From positions 2,245 through 39,074 of the forward strand of contig CAMYNE010000001.1 of the NCBI GenBank assembly GCA_947259675.1: DNA of 36,830 bases, read 5' to 3'. Each line of letters starts with the position of its first letter. Within the stretch, counting starts at the first letter, position 1. The notes beneath the pieces are model-generated. The model saw only the letters and a program-made list of their open reading frames with translations. It did no database searches and was not told the origin of the DNA. Both the position numbers and the translations under genes were made by a program. The DNA comes from an uncultured Pirellulaceae bacterium. GTDB lineage: Bacteria > Planctomycetota > Planctomycetia > Pirellulales > Pirellulaceae. This document shows, in pieces, positions 17,054 through 26,223 of this stretch.

Positions 17054-17800
17054 ATGAATTGCGATCCTATGCCAATTGAAGCCAGATCGTTTCCAACAAA
17101 CGAAGTTGTGCCGCCGAGTTCCGCTCAGCTCGAAAAGATCGTGGACAGTCTCGAGTTTCTTATCAATATCCAAATTGAGCGGGATGAAACCGAACAAAAG
17201 GCGCTGGCTTCAATCGAAGCTGAACTTGTCGCTTTACGTGAAGCTGTTTCTGAATTGCAATTCAATCAGCGGGAAGCTCAGGACGTCAACCCAACTACCG
17301 GATATGCCGAAGCCAAGAACAGCATCCTCGCACAATACGGCTTACTCGATGAATCTGACGAGTGTCACTCGGAATTAGACCCAATCATTGCGACAGTGCC
17401 GGATGTCATAGAACTAAGCGAGGCTCCGGTCGAAAAAGTTGATAACGAGCTGACTATTCCTATGACGGAACAAGACGCTGCCGACGTCGCAAAACTCAAA
17501 GATGAGCTCCGACAAAAACTTCGCGATGCCGAGGTCGAAATGTCGATCAGACGAGCCAAATTGATACAGCAAAAAGCTGACTACGAAGAACGAGAAGCAC
17601 AATTGATACGTGCCCAACGTCTTAAGAACAATCTCGAATCCGATCACGCCGACAAACGGCAGGGAATTCTCACGCGACTCAAACGACAGCTCCGGGGAAT
17701 CAAGAATCCCCAGCCGAATGTTGTTAACGATACAGAGCCTGAACAGGGTCCTGAATTGGAAGATAAGTCCACTCAGGGTGAATCAGAAATGGCCGACTAA
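17054..17800 (+). CDS. Coiled-coil protein of unknown function
   Basis: From ATG 17054 (MNCDPMPIEARS) the protein is 248 residues; a TTG 105 bases upstream would extend it, but I see no reason to use it. There is no signal peptide or membrane span. Residues about 25-75 and about 150-210 are charged and heptad-like; the second contains KLKDELRQKLRDAEVEMSI. The C-terminal part is basic (RQGILTRLKRQLRG), followed by an acidic tail with several Glu. I recall coiled-coil proteins of this shape in planctomycetes, but no function. It may act as a scaffold or cell-structure protein. Its neighbours, dnaE (divergent) and the DUF11 protein 560 bases away, do not define a role. Confidence 0.75.
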   Translation: MNCDPMPIEARSFPTNEVVPPSSAQLEKIVDSLEFLINIQIERDETEQKALASIEAELVALREAVSELQFNQREAQDVNPTTGYAEAKNSILAQYGLLDESDECHSELDPIIATVPDVIELSEAPVEKVDNELTIPMTEQDAADVAKLKDELRQKLRDAEVEMSIRRAKLIQQKADYEEREAQLIRAQRLKNNLESDHADKRQGILTRLKRQLRGIKNPQPNVVNDTEPEQGPELEDKSTQGESEMAD

Positions 17801-18364
17801 CTTCAATTCAGCAACCCTGGCTCTTTTCGTCGCTCTTCGCGACACGCATGTAACGGATTAAAAATAAATGGCTCCGTTGGCGCGGCTCTGGCAACCGTGC
17901 AAGCGATATGATCTGGTCTTGGAAGAATTGCCCAAAGCGAATTCGTCGACTTGGATCCGCCAGCAAATAGCGGGCTAGCATGGTATCTCGGCCCCCAAAT
18001 GACGGTGGCACTGACAATGACCTGAGCTCTCAAATTCTTTCCTGGTCACTCTTTCAGAACGAGAACGTTCGCTAATTGCGTCTTCAAGCAATGTCGTTGC
18101 CTACCCGATTCGGGTAACTGCTATTGATATAAAACCCTTGATTTTGGTATCCATTTATCGTCAGCAAGTGTCCGAGCAAGGTGTTTGTTTGAGTTCTGTG
18201 ACGCAATTATTTTCTGGCATCGTACTAATAAATTTGATTTGGCACGGAAGCCGAAAAAGCACTTGGGTTGAAGTCCATCTAATTGTTTATCGATTCCAAG
18301 CCGATTTACCGACGGTCAGTTTTCACACTTCCTGTCGACTTGTTGAATAAAATGGAATCGAGTC
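17801..18364. promoter_or_regulatory. Non-coding region upstream of the DUF11 gene, with a hairpin
   Basis: I find no gene I trust in these 564 bases. Overlapping minus-strand frames between 17803 and 18033 (76 and 69 codons) lack recognised domains. TACCCG at 18102-18107 and CGGGTA at 18111-18116 form a perfect six-pair stem with loop ATT. The AT-rich part from about 18120 to 18360 is a plausible leader or promoter for the DUF11 gene. Confidence 0.4.
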
Positions 18365-20944
18365 ATGTCTAATACGAGTGATGAGCGTAGCCCACGTTTT
18401 ACCCGCGCCATTCTTGTTCGAATTCTGGCTGTCGTGGCGTTCGTCGGTTTGGGTACGTTTGCGGTTGTCCAATCGGTGACCGGAGGCAAAGAACAGACAG
18501 GCGAAGTAGCTTCAAACGCCGAACCGGAACACATTGAACGGCTCCAACAGGAACCGCCGCAGACAAAATCAACAACTCAATCAGAATTGACTACGCCACC
18601 GCCGAAAAGCTTGAGCTTCGCGGACAACTCAAGCAAAGGCGAATTCAGCGCGCCTGCGCCCAAAAGTTTTGACACTAACGAGTTTGCAAAACCTATCGCC
18701 AAACCATTTCCACAAAAGTCTCCACCCGTCGTTGCAAAAACGGCGATTGAGTCAACCACACGGCCTTCCGCAATTGATTTGAAGCCCACGGCGTCAACCC
18801 GACCAGCATTGCCAAATAGAATTCCAGCTAGAACGCCCGTCGTCGTCGCCAAACAAGTATCGACCGAGACTCCGCCTCCCGTAAAAACCTTTTCCGATCA
18901 GATTTCCGGAGCGAGATCCACGGGGCAGCCTGTAGCGTCTCGCACGCAAACAACAAAACCTCCCTCGTTACGACCGCCAACACAATCTCCCAGCGACGTG
19001 TCGGTCGATAATTCTTTTGGATCGCGTTCATCTGCCATACCGAACGTACTCAACAATGTCACACAAAAGACAAGTGACATCGCTCAGGACCTCCGCGATT
19101 CGGGGCAAAAGTCCGTGAATAACGTTTTTCAACAAACGCAAAACCGATTGGACTCAGTATCCACTGCGGCAAAAAACAGCCTAAACAATCCAAGTCAATC
19201 GTTGCAATCAAGCTTCAACAACAATCCCCAACCACAACGGCCGACTTCGGTGGTCGAGCAACGGTCGCCTATCCAGCCAGCCACAAACCCCAACGCATCG
19301 TTTGACACGTCACGTGACCTGAAGCCATTTGGACAACCGTCAACAGTCGGCTCGACCTCGTCCCGTCCAGGATCAACCTACCGAACGCAATCCGGACCGT
19401 CCCCGCAAGTCACGCAAGGCCAGTCCTTGCGACGACAAACCGCACCACTAAGCTCACCTCCAGCTCGACAATCGTATTCGCAAATCAGAACGCCTTCATC
19501 GACATCCGGTTCGACGGCCATCAGCAACGTTAATTCAGGTGCCGCAGGAACTCCGGGCGATCGGCAGTTGGAAGGTGTTCAAGCGCCTTCACTCACGATC
19601 GAGAAAATTGCGCCGCGCGAGATTCAAGTCAACCAGTCCGCCGACTTCCAAATTGTCGTTCGCAATGCGGGACAAGTGACCGCCAATGACGTTCAAGTTT
19701 TTGACATGATCCCGACGGGGACCGAGTATGTTTCGGCAGTCCCACAACCGACACGCGCTGGCGCCCGGGACCTCCGCTGGAACCTGGGCGAAATGCGTCC
19801 CGGTCAGGAAAAGCGAATCAAGATTCAGTTAAAGCCGGTCCGTCCCGGTGAGATTGGCAGCGTCGCCCATGTCACATTTGCAAGTCAGGCCTCAATGCGG
19901 ACGCTCGTAACCAAGCCGGTTTTGGAAATCCGACAAACGGCTCAATCCAAAGTGCTGATTGGCGACAACGTCGTTCTCGATGTTACAGTAGAAAACAAGG
20001 GCGACGGACCTGCCAAAAAAGTCATGATTCAAGAAGATGTTCCACCTCAACTTGAATTTTCAGATGGATATCGTGAGCTTGAATATGAGATCGGAACGCT
20101 CGCCCCAGGCCAATCAAAACGAGTTCGCCTTTCCTTACGCGCTGCCGAAATCGGACGCTTGAAAAACGTTCTGGTCGCAACGGCCGATGGCGGATTGACG
20201 GCCCAACATGCCCTCGACATGGAAGTGATTGCACCTCAACTGGTCGCAACCGGTAACGGGCCGAGACGCAAGTTTCTCAAGCGGGAAGCGACGCATCAGT
20301 TCTCGGTTGAAAACAAAGGAACCGCAGATGCAACCAACGTCGAATTGATTGCTCGACTCCCTGGCGGCCTGAAATTCCTCAACGCCAACAACCGGGGCAA
20401 ATACGACCCTAACACCCATGCAGTCTATTGGAGCCTCGCGGAGTTGACGCCAAATGTTGTGGGTACGGTTGAGCTGACAACCCTACCTGTCGAATCGGGC
20501 GAACAAAAAATTAACTTTGAAGCCATGGCTGACCTTGATCAGAAATCACAAACGGCGCAGGCATTACTTGTTGAGCATTTGATCGACGTGTTTTTTGACA
20601 TTGACGACGTTGTTGACCCAATTGAAATCGGTAGCCCAACGAGTTATCGAATTCGTGTGATTAATCAGGGAACCAAAACTGCGACCAACGTCAGAATCCA
20701 GATCGATTTTCCGAACGAGATTCAGCCAATTTCGGTTGACGGCAATTTGCCGAACGAAATCCGCGGTCAGCAAATCTTGTTTGCTCCAATTACCAGCATG
20801 AATCCAAATGATGAAATCAAGCTGGTCGTAAACGGCAAGGGAATTGGACAGGGCGATCACCGAGTCGTGGTTCGTCTGCTGACGGATGGGCGAACAACAC
20901 CTGTTTCAAAGGAAGAAACGACACGTGTCTACGACGATCGGTAG
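18365..20944 (+). CDS. Membrane-anchored DUF11-repeat surface protein
   Basis: This 859-residue protein has one hydrophobic helix (about residues 14-37, ILVRILAVVAFVGLGTFAVV) and a short cytosolic N-terminus, so it is an anchored extracytoplasmic protein. Residues 40-400 are low complexity, rich in Pro, Ser, Thr, Gln and Asn, with many repeated short words. From about 408 to 845 there are about four beta-sandwich repeats of the DUF11/COG1361 type, each with a pattern like VRNAGQVTANDVQVFDMIP and a segment such as LGEMRPGQEKRI. Such repeats are structural and may stick to neighbours or wall. GGAATCGAG precedes the ATG. It is convergent with the beta-lactamase-like gene, only six bases apart. 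The long linker would let the folded part reach away from the membrane. The function is not known. Confidence 0.85.
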   Translation: MSNTSDERSPRFTRAILVRILAVVAFVGLGTFAVVQSVTGGKEQTGEVASNAEPEHIERLQQEPPQTKSTTQSELTTPPPKSLSFADNSSKGEFSAPAPKSFDTNEFAKPIAKPFPQKSPPVVAKTAIESTTRPSAIDLKPTASTRPALPNRIPARTPVVVAKQVSTETPPPVKTFSDQISGARSTGQPVASRTQTTKPPSLRPPTQSPSDVSVDNSFGSRSSAIPNVLNNVTQKTSDIAQDLRDSGQKSVNNVFQQTQNRLDSVSTAAKNSLNNPSQSLQSSFNNNPQPQRPTSVVEQRSPIQPATNPNASFDTSRDLKPFGQPSTVGSTSSRPGSTYRTQSGPSPQVTQGQSLRRQTAPLSSPPARQSYSQIRTPSSTSGSTAISNVNSGAAGTPGDRQLEGVQAPSLTIEKIAPREIQVNQSADFQIVVRNAGQVTANDVQVFDMIPTGTEYVSAVPQPTRAGARDLRWNLGEMRPGQEKRIKIQLKPVRPGEIGSVAHVTFASQASMRTLVTKPVLEIRQTAQSKVLIGDNVVLDVTVENKGDGPAKKVMIQEDVPPQLEFSDGYRELEYEIGTLAPGQSKRVRLSLRAAEIGRLKNVLVATADGGLTAQHALDMEVIAPQLVATGNGPRRKFLKREATHQFSVENKGTADATNVELIARLPGGLKFLNANNRGKYDPNTHAVYWSLAELTPNVVGTVELTTLPVESGEQKINFEAMADLDQKSQTAQALLVEHLIDVFFDIDDVVDPIEIGSPTSYRIRVINQGTKTATNVRIQIDFPNEIQPISVDGNLPNEIRGQQILFAPITSMNPNDEIKLVVNGKGIGQGDHRVVVRLLTDGRTTPVSKEETTRVYDDR

Positions 20945-20950
20945 CCTGCA

Positions 20951-22108
20951 CTACCTGCCTGTCAGGTCCAACTGAATCAATTTGCTGATCACCCCGTCGA
21001 CTGCCACTCTCGTTTTTTGCGGATCACCAACGTTGGTTACCGCGAGATAAACCGATTTGGTATTTGGGGCAACCCAAATGAGGGCCATCCATACGGTATT
21101 GGACCCGCCATGAGTTAAAACGGTGCCCTTGCCCCAGCCACGCTTTACGACGATCCAACCCTTGGCATATTCGCTCTTTTGATTGGGAACGTGGAGTTCT
21201 GAAATCGATTCTGCCGAGAGAAAGTCGCCTCCTTCGGTCCTTGTATGTTCGAGTGCGAATCTGGCCCAATCGGCGATGCTCATGTGGACCGTACCGGCAG
21301 GCCCAAGTGCTGGTGCGTTGTCGATCTGCGTCGCAAAAAATTTATTATTCGCAATCGGCAAATGCCCCCAAGGCTGATCGACTTCGCCTAACGTGCCAGG
21401 TGGTCCAAAGCCAGCGGTAGTAAGTTGCAGCACGTCAAAAACCTCTTCTCGCATGAGTTGCTCCCATGGCTTTCCTGTCTTCTTGGCCGCAATCAATCCG
21501 GCGATCATGTACCCGAGATTCGAATAGACATATTCTGTACCAGGTTTTTTCTTGGGAGCCGTCGCAAGTGAGTCGATGACGATCAGACCACGCGTTTCGG
21601 TCAAGTTGTCGCCACCTTGCAAGCGCCAATTCTTCGCGTTTGCCGGCATTCCACCCAGGTGCATGACCAATTGCCTGAGTGTCACGTCGTGATAATCGGA
21701 ATGAATCTTTTTGGAGATTTCGGGCAAGCCCTGTTTGACGGTGATGTCCCAGGTGAACTCGCCTTTTTCGACCAGCCGCGCAAGCATGGATGCAGTAATC
21801 GCCTTGGTACATGAACCCAGATGCAATTGATCATGGATCGTCATCGGGGTTTCATCATTGAATTTGCGGACCCCTACAGCCGCAACACGGATCGACTCAT
21901 CTCGCTTGGCGATCGCGGCGACGATCCCCGGCATCGGGTGTTCTTTAAGCGATTGCTCGATGATCTTTTTGATTGCCGGATCAGGCTGGGACGTTTGTTC
22001 TTCCTGTGGCCCTGGAGCTGCTGTTATCCGACCTCCAGCAACTTCCGGCCAGAACCCAAACGAACTCAGGAACAGCAAGACTTGAATAACGCTCTTAAAT
22101 ACTCGCAT
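20951..22108 (-). CDS. Serine hydrolase of the beta-lactamase/transpeptidase-like family
   Basis: This 385-residue protein has an N-terminal hydrophobic stretch (residues 8-24) that looks like a signal peptide. The active-site triad of the class C beta-lactamase family (PF00144) is present: SCTK at 99-102, YSN at 195-197 and HGG at 333-335. It therefore has the serine acylation machinery of penicillin-binding-protein relatives. Many planctomycete members are esterases, D-aminopeptidases or of unknown substrate; it should not be called an antibiotic-resistance enzyme. The ATG at 22108 fits the leader. It stands divergent from tpiA, with about 157 bases between. Confidence 0.88.
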   Translation of the reverse strand: MRVFKSVIQVLLFLSSFGFWPEVAGGRITAAPGPQEEQTSQPDPAIKKIIEQSLKEHPMPGIVAAIAKRDESIRVAAVGVRKFNDETPMTIHDQLHLGSCTKAITASMLARLVEKGEFTWDITVKQGLPEISKKIHSDYHDVTLRQLVMHLGGMPANAKNWRLQGGDNLTETRGLIVIDSLATAPKKKPGTEYVYSNLGYMIAGLIAAKKTGKPWEQLMREEVFDVLQLTTAGFGPPGTLGEVDQPWGHLPIANNKFFATQIDNAPALGPAGTVHMSIADWARFALEHTRTEGGDFLSAESISELHVPNQKSEYAKGWIVVKRGWGKGTVLTHGGSNTVWMALIWVAPNTKSVYLAVTNVGDPQKTRVAVDGVISKLIQLDLTGR

Positions 22109-22250
22109 ATTCTCTTCCGATTCCGTTTTTTACCCTGTCGGTAGTCAATGGCAATTTGCTAAACTTGCGGGTCCATTTTCGGAGTTTAAGTTCATTGTGA
22201 CAACATGTTGCCACCAACTTTTGTTGGCAACCGAATGATTGACGATTGAG

Positions 22251-22268
22251 TAAGGAGCCAACACCGTG
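22251..22268 (+). promoter_or_regulatory. Ribosome binding site deciding the GTG start of tpiA
   Basis: AAGGAG at 22251-22256 lies nine bases before GTG 22266, which begins the conserved RRPLIAGNWKMN. This supports GTG over any internal ATG. Confidence 0.75.
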
Positions 22269-23027
22269 CGTCGCCCACTTATTGCTGGTAACTGGAAAAT
22301 GAACCTCACACGAGAAGAATCGGTCTCGCTGGCGTCCGAACTGTGTCGTGCGGACTCTTCCAACACCGACATCTTGATCTGTCCGCCCTATGTTTATCTG
22401 GATGCGGTTTCGCAAGCGGTCGCCGGGTCGTCGATTAACGTCGGTTCGCAGGACGCTTATTTTGAAGCGAGCGGCGCGTTCACGGGTGAGATCAGCGTGG
22501 GTATGTTGAAAGACATCGGCTGCCAGTTCATCATTTTGGGCCATAGCGAGCGTCGGCACGTTTTGGGCGAGAGTGACCTGTTGATCAACAAGAAAGTTCA
22601 CGCCGTGCTCTCCGGTGATTTAACACCCATTGTTTGCGTCGGTGAAACCTTGGAAGAACGTGAAGCGGGTAAAACGCTGGACGTGATAAAATCCCAATTT
22701 GACGGGTCTTTGGCCGGTTTGACGGCCGACCAGATCAAGAAAACCGTAATCGCCTATGAGCCCGTGTGGGCGATCGGAACGGGAAAAACCGCCACACCCG
22801 AACAGGCCCAGGAGGTCCACGCTGACCTTCGCAGAATCCTCGCGGAACGTTATAATCCTGAGACTTCAGAGGAAGTCAGAATTCTCTATGGTGGCAGCGT
22901 CAAACCGGATAACACGGCTGAGCTGATGGCCCAAGCCGATATCGATGGGGCTCTCGTCGGCGGTGCTTCCCTCCAATCTGACAGTTTTATTGATATCATC
23001 AACGCGTCGGGAGTGAGTGCAGGCTGA
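22266..23027 (+). CDS. tpiA: Triosephosphate isomerase
   Basis: TpiA interconverts dihydroxyacetone phosphate and glyceraldehyde-3-phosphate in glycolysis. The 253 residues are the normal length. All catalytic residues are present: Asn9 and Lys11 in GNWKMN, His93 in ILGHSERR, and Glu165 in AYEPVWAIGTGK, with the flexible loop following. YGGSVKPDN is the C-terminal phosphate-binding motif. The start is GTG with a good ribosome binding site. secG follows on the same strand after 57 bases, an order common in bacteria. Confidence 0.98.
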   Translation: MRRPLIAGNWKMNLTREESVSLASELCRADSSNTDILICPPYVYLDAVSQAVAGSSINVGSQDAYFEASGAFTGEISVGMLKDIGCQFIILGHSERRHVLGESDLLINKKVHAVLSGDLTPIVCVGETLEEREAGKTLDVIKSQFDGSLAGLTADQIKKTVIAYEPVWAIGTGKTATPEQAQEVHADLRRILAERYNPETSEEVRILYGGSVKPDNTAELMAQADIDGALVGGASLQSDSFIDIINASGVSAG

Positions 23028-23084
23028 TTGCTCCAGTTTGTTTCAAAACAAGGCTTTTACAGACACGAATAACTAGGTTCAAAA

Positions 23085-23675
23085 ATGGGTTTGTTCTTAC
23101 TCGGTTCAATTGGTTTGTTCTTTTTTGGTACGCTGCTTGCGCTATCCTCGTTTTTCATGATGCTGTTGATTCTTGTGCAGCGCGGTAAGGGCGGCGGGCT
23201 TACGGGTGCACTTGGCGGAATGGGTGGACAAAGCGCGTTTGGCGCCAAAGCCGGTGACGCGTTCACGAGAATCACCACGATCACCGCCATTGTCTGGATC
23301 ACCCTCTCAATGCTTACCATTGCACTCTTCAATCCACCGCCCGCGAAGGAAACCGCTGATAAGCAACCGGAAGTTACCGCGACAACAACAGCGAAACCGG
23401 AAGAGAGCGGCGAAGCGCAACCAGCTGACGAAGCTGAAAAGGCCGCGATCGAGTTGGCTGATCCGGAAAAGACCGAAGACTCAACGGAAGCGGCCGAGTC
23501 TTCTGCTGATTCGGCTGCTGTGGATCCAGATTCCACCGAGGATCCAGATTCCACCGAGGATCCAGATTCGACCGAGGGGCCAGATTCGACCGAGGGGCCA
23601 GATTCGACCGAAGGCTCGGGCGAAGCTGCTGGCGAAAATGACGATCAAGGCAGAGACTCTTCGAGCGACGGTTAA
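23085..23675 (+). CDS. secG: Preprotein translocase subunit SecG with a long acidic repeat tail
   Basis: SecG is a small partner of SecYE. The first 80 residues show two membrane helices (about 5-27 and 61-80) separated by the Gly-rich loop VQRGKGGGLTGALGGMGGQS, which is the family signature. Residues after about 85 form a Glu/Asp/Ser/Thr/Ala-rich tail of about 110 residues that ordinary SecG (about 75-110 residues total) lacks. The tail contains five 6-residue units of the form DPDSTE or GPDSTE. If the usual topology holds, both ends face outward, so the tail would be outside the cytoplasm. The role of the tail is unknown. yicC starts 18 bases after the stop, and tpiA is just upstream. Confidence 0.92.
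   Translation: MGLFLLGSIGLFFFGTLLALSSFFMMLLILVQRGKGGGLTGALGGMGGQSAFGAKAGDAFTRITTITAIVWITLSMLTIALFNPPPAKETADKQPEVTATTTAKPEESGEAQPADEAEKAAIELADPEKTEDSTEAAESSADSAAVDPDSTEDPDSTEDPDSTEGPDSTEGPDSTEGSGEAAGENDDQGRDSSSDG
23523..23612 (+). repeat. Five 18-bp tandem repeats within secG
   Basis: Units start at 23523, 23541, 23559, 23577 and 23595 and follow GATCCAGATTCCACCGAG, with changes of C to G in unit 3 and GAT to GGG in units 4 and 5. They keep the reading frame and encode six-residue acidic repeats. Copy number could vary between strains. Confidence 0.92.
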
Positions 23676-23693
23676 CCTCAGGAGTTATCAATC

Positions 23694-24563
23694 TTGTTAC
23701 TCAGCATGACGGGTCATGGTCAGGCGTTGGTCCAGAATGAAATGGCTCAAGTGCTTGCCGAAATTCGCACCGTCAACAATCGTTTTCTCAAGCTCAATAT
23801 CAACGGTGATCTTGCCCCTGCGCAAATGTCGGAACTTGAAGGCCTGGTAAAAAAATACGTCACACGAGGCTCCGTCAATTTACGGCTCAAAGTCCAGTTC
23901 CTCGATGGCGCGCAGAACTACCGTCTGAATGAGCCTGTGATCAAGGCTTATGTCGAACAGCTTTCCGGCATCTTGAGCACCGGTGAGAGATTCGATGTTC
24001 AGGCGTTGCTGAGTTTGCCGGGCACCGTGGATGAAACGGGCTCCGAAGAACAACAGAAAATCTTCTGGCCTCTCGTCCAGCAAGCGACCGAAGAGGCTCT
24101 GCGCCGGTTGACCGAGATGCGCGAAAAAGAAGGCGCGTTCATGGGCCAAGACTTAACCGTCAACTGTGACGTAATTGAGGCGGAAACCAAACACATCGCT
24201 CAACTAGCGCCGAGAGTCGCCGAGAATTTTTCTAAAAAAATTACCGATCGCATCAACCAGATGCTGGAACAATACGACGTCTCTGTTGAACCGTCTGATA
24301 TGATACGAGAGGTTGGAATTTTCGCTGAACGCGTAGATATCTCTGAAGAAATAGTTCGGCTGGGTAGCCACATCCAACAGTTTCGAGCCGTTCTTAAAGA
24401 AAAACAATCCAACGGGCGCAAGCTGGATTTCCTGACTCAGGAAATGCTGCGCGAAACCAACACCATTGGATCCAAGGCTAATGACGCTGAAATTGCCGGT
24501 CACGTCGTCGAAATCAAGACGGCGATCGAGCGAATTCGGGAGATGGTTCAAAACGTGGAATGA
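23694..24563 (+). CDS. yicC: YicC-family endoribonuclease-like protein
   Basis: YicC-family proteins are conserved and at least some act as endoribonucleases. The start is TTG at 23694, giving MLLSMTGHG, which lines up with the usual MIRSMTGYG opening; AGGAG lies nine bases upstream. The C-terminal DUF1732 part includes RKLDFLTQEMLRETNTIGSK and ends in KTAIERIREMVQNVE, as in the family. At 289 residues the length is typical. The position before gmk and rpoZ is a common conserved order. I cannot confirm the RNase activity in this organism from sequence alone. Confidence 0.93.
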   Translation: MLLSMTGHGQALVQNEMAQVLAEIRTVNNRFLKLNINGDLAPAQMSELEGLVKKYVTRGSVNLRLKVQFLDGAQNYRLNEPVIKAYVEQLSGILSTGERFDVQALLSLPGTVDETGSEEQQKIFWPLVQQATEEALRRLTEMREKEGAFMGQDLTVNCDVIEAETKHIAQLAPRVAENFSKKITDRINQMLEQYDVSVEPSDMIREVGIFAERVDISEEIVRLGSHIQQFRAVLKEKQSNGRKLDFLTQEMLRETNTIGSKANDAEIAGHVVEIKTAIERIREMVQNVE

Positions 24564-24599
24564 ATTCCCTCCAGTTTCCGTTTCAACCTTGAATACTTG

Positions 24600-25223
24600 A
24601 TGCACTCATCGGCGGAATCGGACACGATGAAAAACGAACAAGGAAAACTGATTATCATCTCCGGGCCCTCAGGGGTAGGTAAAACAACCGTGCTTCGCAG
24701 GTTGATGGCAACTTGTCCGCTTTCGCTGGAAGAGAGTGTTTCTTGTACCACGCGTCCGCGCCGAGTGGGCGAAACTGAGGGTGTCAGTTACCATTATTTG
24801 ACCGAAGAACAGTTTCACAAACATCGCAAACAGGGTGATTTCCTCGAATGCACCGAGGTTTTCGGTCGCGGCCACTGGTATGGGACGCTTCGACAACCAG
24901 TTACCACTGGTCTAAACAAGGGCAACTGGATAATCTTAGAGATTGATGTGGAAGGGGCCGGCAAGGTCATGCCGCTCTATCCCGATGCCATTTCTATCTT
25001 TATTCACCCAGGCGGAATCGAAGAACTGGAACGCCGTTTGCACGGCCGGGGTACTGAATCTGATGAAGCCATCAAGCGTCGTTTGGAAGTCGCCAGCCAC
25101 GAACTCGAAGCAGCCCCAAGCTATTCCCATATCGTAATCAATCAATCGGTCGAGCAGACAGTCGATGACATCTGCCAGTTGTTGCTAAAAAGCGGAGAAA
25201 ACTCTGAATGTACGACGAACTGA
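24600..25223 (+). CDS. gmk: Guanylate kinase
   Basis: Gmk converts GMP and ATP to GDP and ADP. From ATG 24600 the P-loop is GPSGVGKT at 22-29, followed by the GMP-binding region SCTTRPRRVGE and DFLECTEVFGRGHWYGT. The 207-residue length is normal. The start is uncertain: ATG 24600 or ATG 24627 (MKNEQGKLIII) are both possible, and a TTG at 24597 precedes the first. None has a strong ribosome binding site. The gene ends 16 bases inside rpoZ, so translation is probably coupled. Confidence 0.95.
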   Translation: MHSSAESDTMKNEQGKLIIISGPSGVGKTTVLRRLMATCPLSLEESVSCTTRPRRVGETEGVSYHYLTEEQFHKHRKQGDFLECTEVFGRGHWYGTLRQPVTTGLNKGNWIILEIDVEGAGKVMPLYPDAISIFIHPGGIEELERRLHGRGTESDEAIKRRLEVASHELEAAPSYSHIVINQSVEQTVDDICQLLLKSGENSECTTN

Positions 25224-25468
25224 AAGAAGAAGAAATCGTTCGCAAAGTCGGGGGAAGATTCAAACTTTCCACGCTAATTCAAAAACGCCTGGTTCAACTC
25301 AACCAGGGTGCACGCCCACTCATTGAAACCCACCTCAAGGACAAAATGGCGATCGTTTTGCAAGAGATTCTGCAAGACAAGATCTACCTCGACAGGACGC
25401 AGGAAGTAGGGATTGGAGAGTCACCCGATTTCTCCGATACACCAGAACTAAACCTTGACGATTTGTAA
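25208..25468 (+). CDS. rpoZ: RNA polymerase omega subunit
   Basis: The omega subunit supports folding and assembly of RNA polymerase. This 86-residue protein has the expected small size and position after gmk. It contains VGGRFKLSTLIQKRLVQLNQGARPL, split here as KLSTLIQKRL and LNQGARPL, which corresponds to the omega helix that contacts beta-prime. The C-terminus is acidic. It overlaps gmk by 16 bases and starts at ATG 25208. The assignment rests on the motif and on the conserved gene order; divergence from E. coli omega is considerable. Confidence 0.88.
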   Translation: MYDELKEEEIVRKVGGRFKLSTLIQKRLVQLNQGARPLIETHLKDKMAIVLQEILQDKIYLDRTQEVGIGESPDFSDTPELNLDDL

Positions 25469-25628
25469 TTCGAATCCAGGATATCGTCGCTATCCAAGTT
25501 TCCCGAAGTGAACACAATCGGAGCGAGCCTGAGATAGAACCGATCTATCTGCGCAGCCTGGATAACTTTCACCAAGATTAGTCGTATGTGCGACCGGCAC
25601 AATATGTCTCTGAGATTCGCACAGCCAA

Positions 25629-25661
25629 GGTGAGGCTCCTTTTTGGAACCTCGCCTTTTTT
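25629..25661 (+). terminator. Rho-independent terminator after rpoZ
   Basis: GGTGAGGCTCC at 25629-25639 pairs with GGAACCTCGCC at 25645-25655 (one mismatch, one wobble) around a T5 loop and is followed by six T. It lies 160 bases after rpoZ and 24 bases before coaC, so the two are probably separate transcripts or joined by readthrough. Confidence 0.75.
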
Positions 25662-25684
25662 CGGCGCCCCAGCAAAGCAAACCA

Positions 25685-26215
25685 ATGACTCAAATCCTAA
25701 TCGGAATCACAGGCGGAATCGCGTCATACAAAACGGCATCGCTTGTCAGTGAACTGATCCAGAACGGCAATCAAGTCGATGTTGTGATGACGCAGGCGGC
25801 CCTCCAGTTTATTGGCACTGCAACGTTCACCGCCTTGACCGGCACGCCCGTCGCAACAAATACTTTTGATGTAGCGTTTCCTTTGGGGGCTCATATCGAG
25901 CTGGCTCGCAAATCGGATTTGCTTTGTGTTGCGCCGGCAACAGCCAATTTTCTGGCCAAAGCCGCGAACGGCATCGCCGACGATCTCCTGAGCACCTTGT
26001 ACCTTTGTTTCACGGGTCCAATTCTCATGGCGCCAGCGATGAACAATGAGATGTGGGAGAAGTCAGCCGTGCAACGCAACGTCGACCAATTGAGAAGCGA
26101 CGGAGTTACCTTCATCGAACCTCAGGAAGGCTGGTTAAGCTGTCGCACTAAAGGCATCGGGCGAATGGCAGAACCCACCACGATCCGCGAGGCGATTGAT
26201 TCATATTTTCAATAG
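25685..26215 (+). CDS. coaC: Phosphopantothenoylcysteine decarboxylase (standalone CoaC)
   Basis: CoaC is an FMN-dependent enzyme that decarboxylates 4'-phosphopantothenoylcysteine in coenzyme A synthesis. From ATG 25685 the protein has 176 residues. ITGGIASYKTASLV is the FMN phosphate loop. His70 in AHIELARKSDLL is the catalytic base; PAMN at 117-120 and Cys153 in GWLSCRTKGIGRM are the other key motifs. A longer in-frame start exists at 25643, but it overlaps the terminator. In many bacteria CoaB and CoaC are one polypeptide; here they are separate, eight bases apart. Confidence 0.93.
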   Translation: MTQILIGITGGIASYKTASLVSELIQNGNQVDVVMTQAALQFIGTATFTALTGTPVATNTFDVAFPLGAHIELARKSDLLCVAPATANFLAKAANGIADDLLSTLYLCFTGPILMAPAMNNEMWEKSAVQRNVDQLRSDGVTFIEPQEGWLSCRTKGIGRMAEPTTIREAIDSYFQ

Positions 26216-26223
26216 GAACTTCA

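Noticed and set aside
17803..18033. Overlapping minus-strand frames of 76 and 69 codons before the DUF11 gene
   Set aside because: They overlap each other in different frames and show no domain; one at most could be real and I cannot support it.
20951..22108. Antibiotic-resistance beta-lactamase
   Set aside because: Only the shared SxxK/YxN/HGG fold motifs are seen; nothing shows antibiotic hydrolysis, and such serine hydrolases are common in these bacteria.
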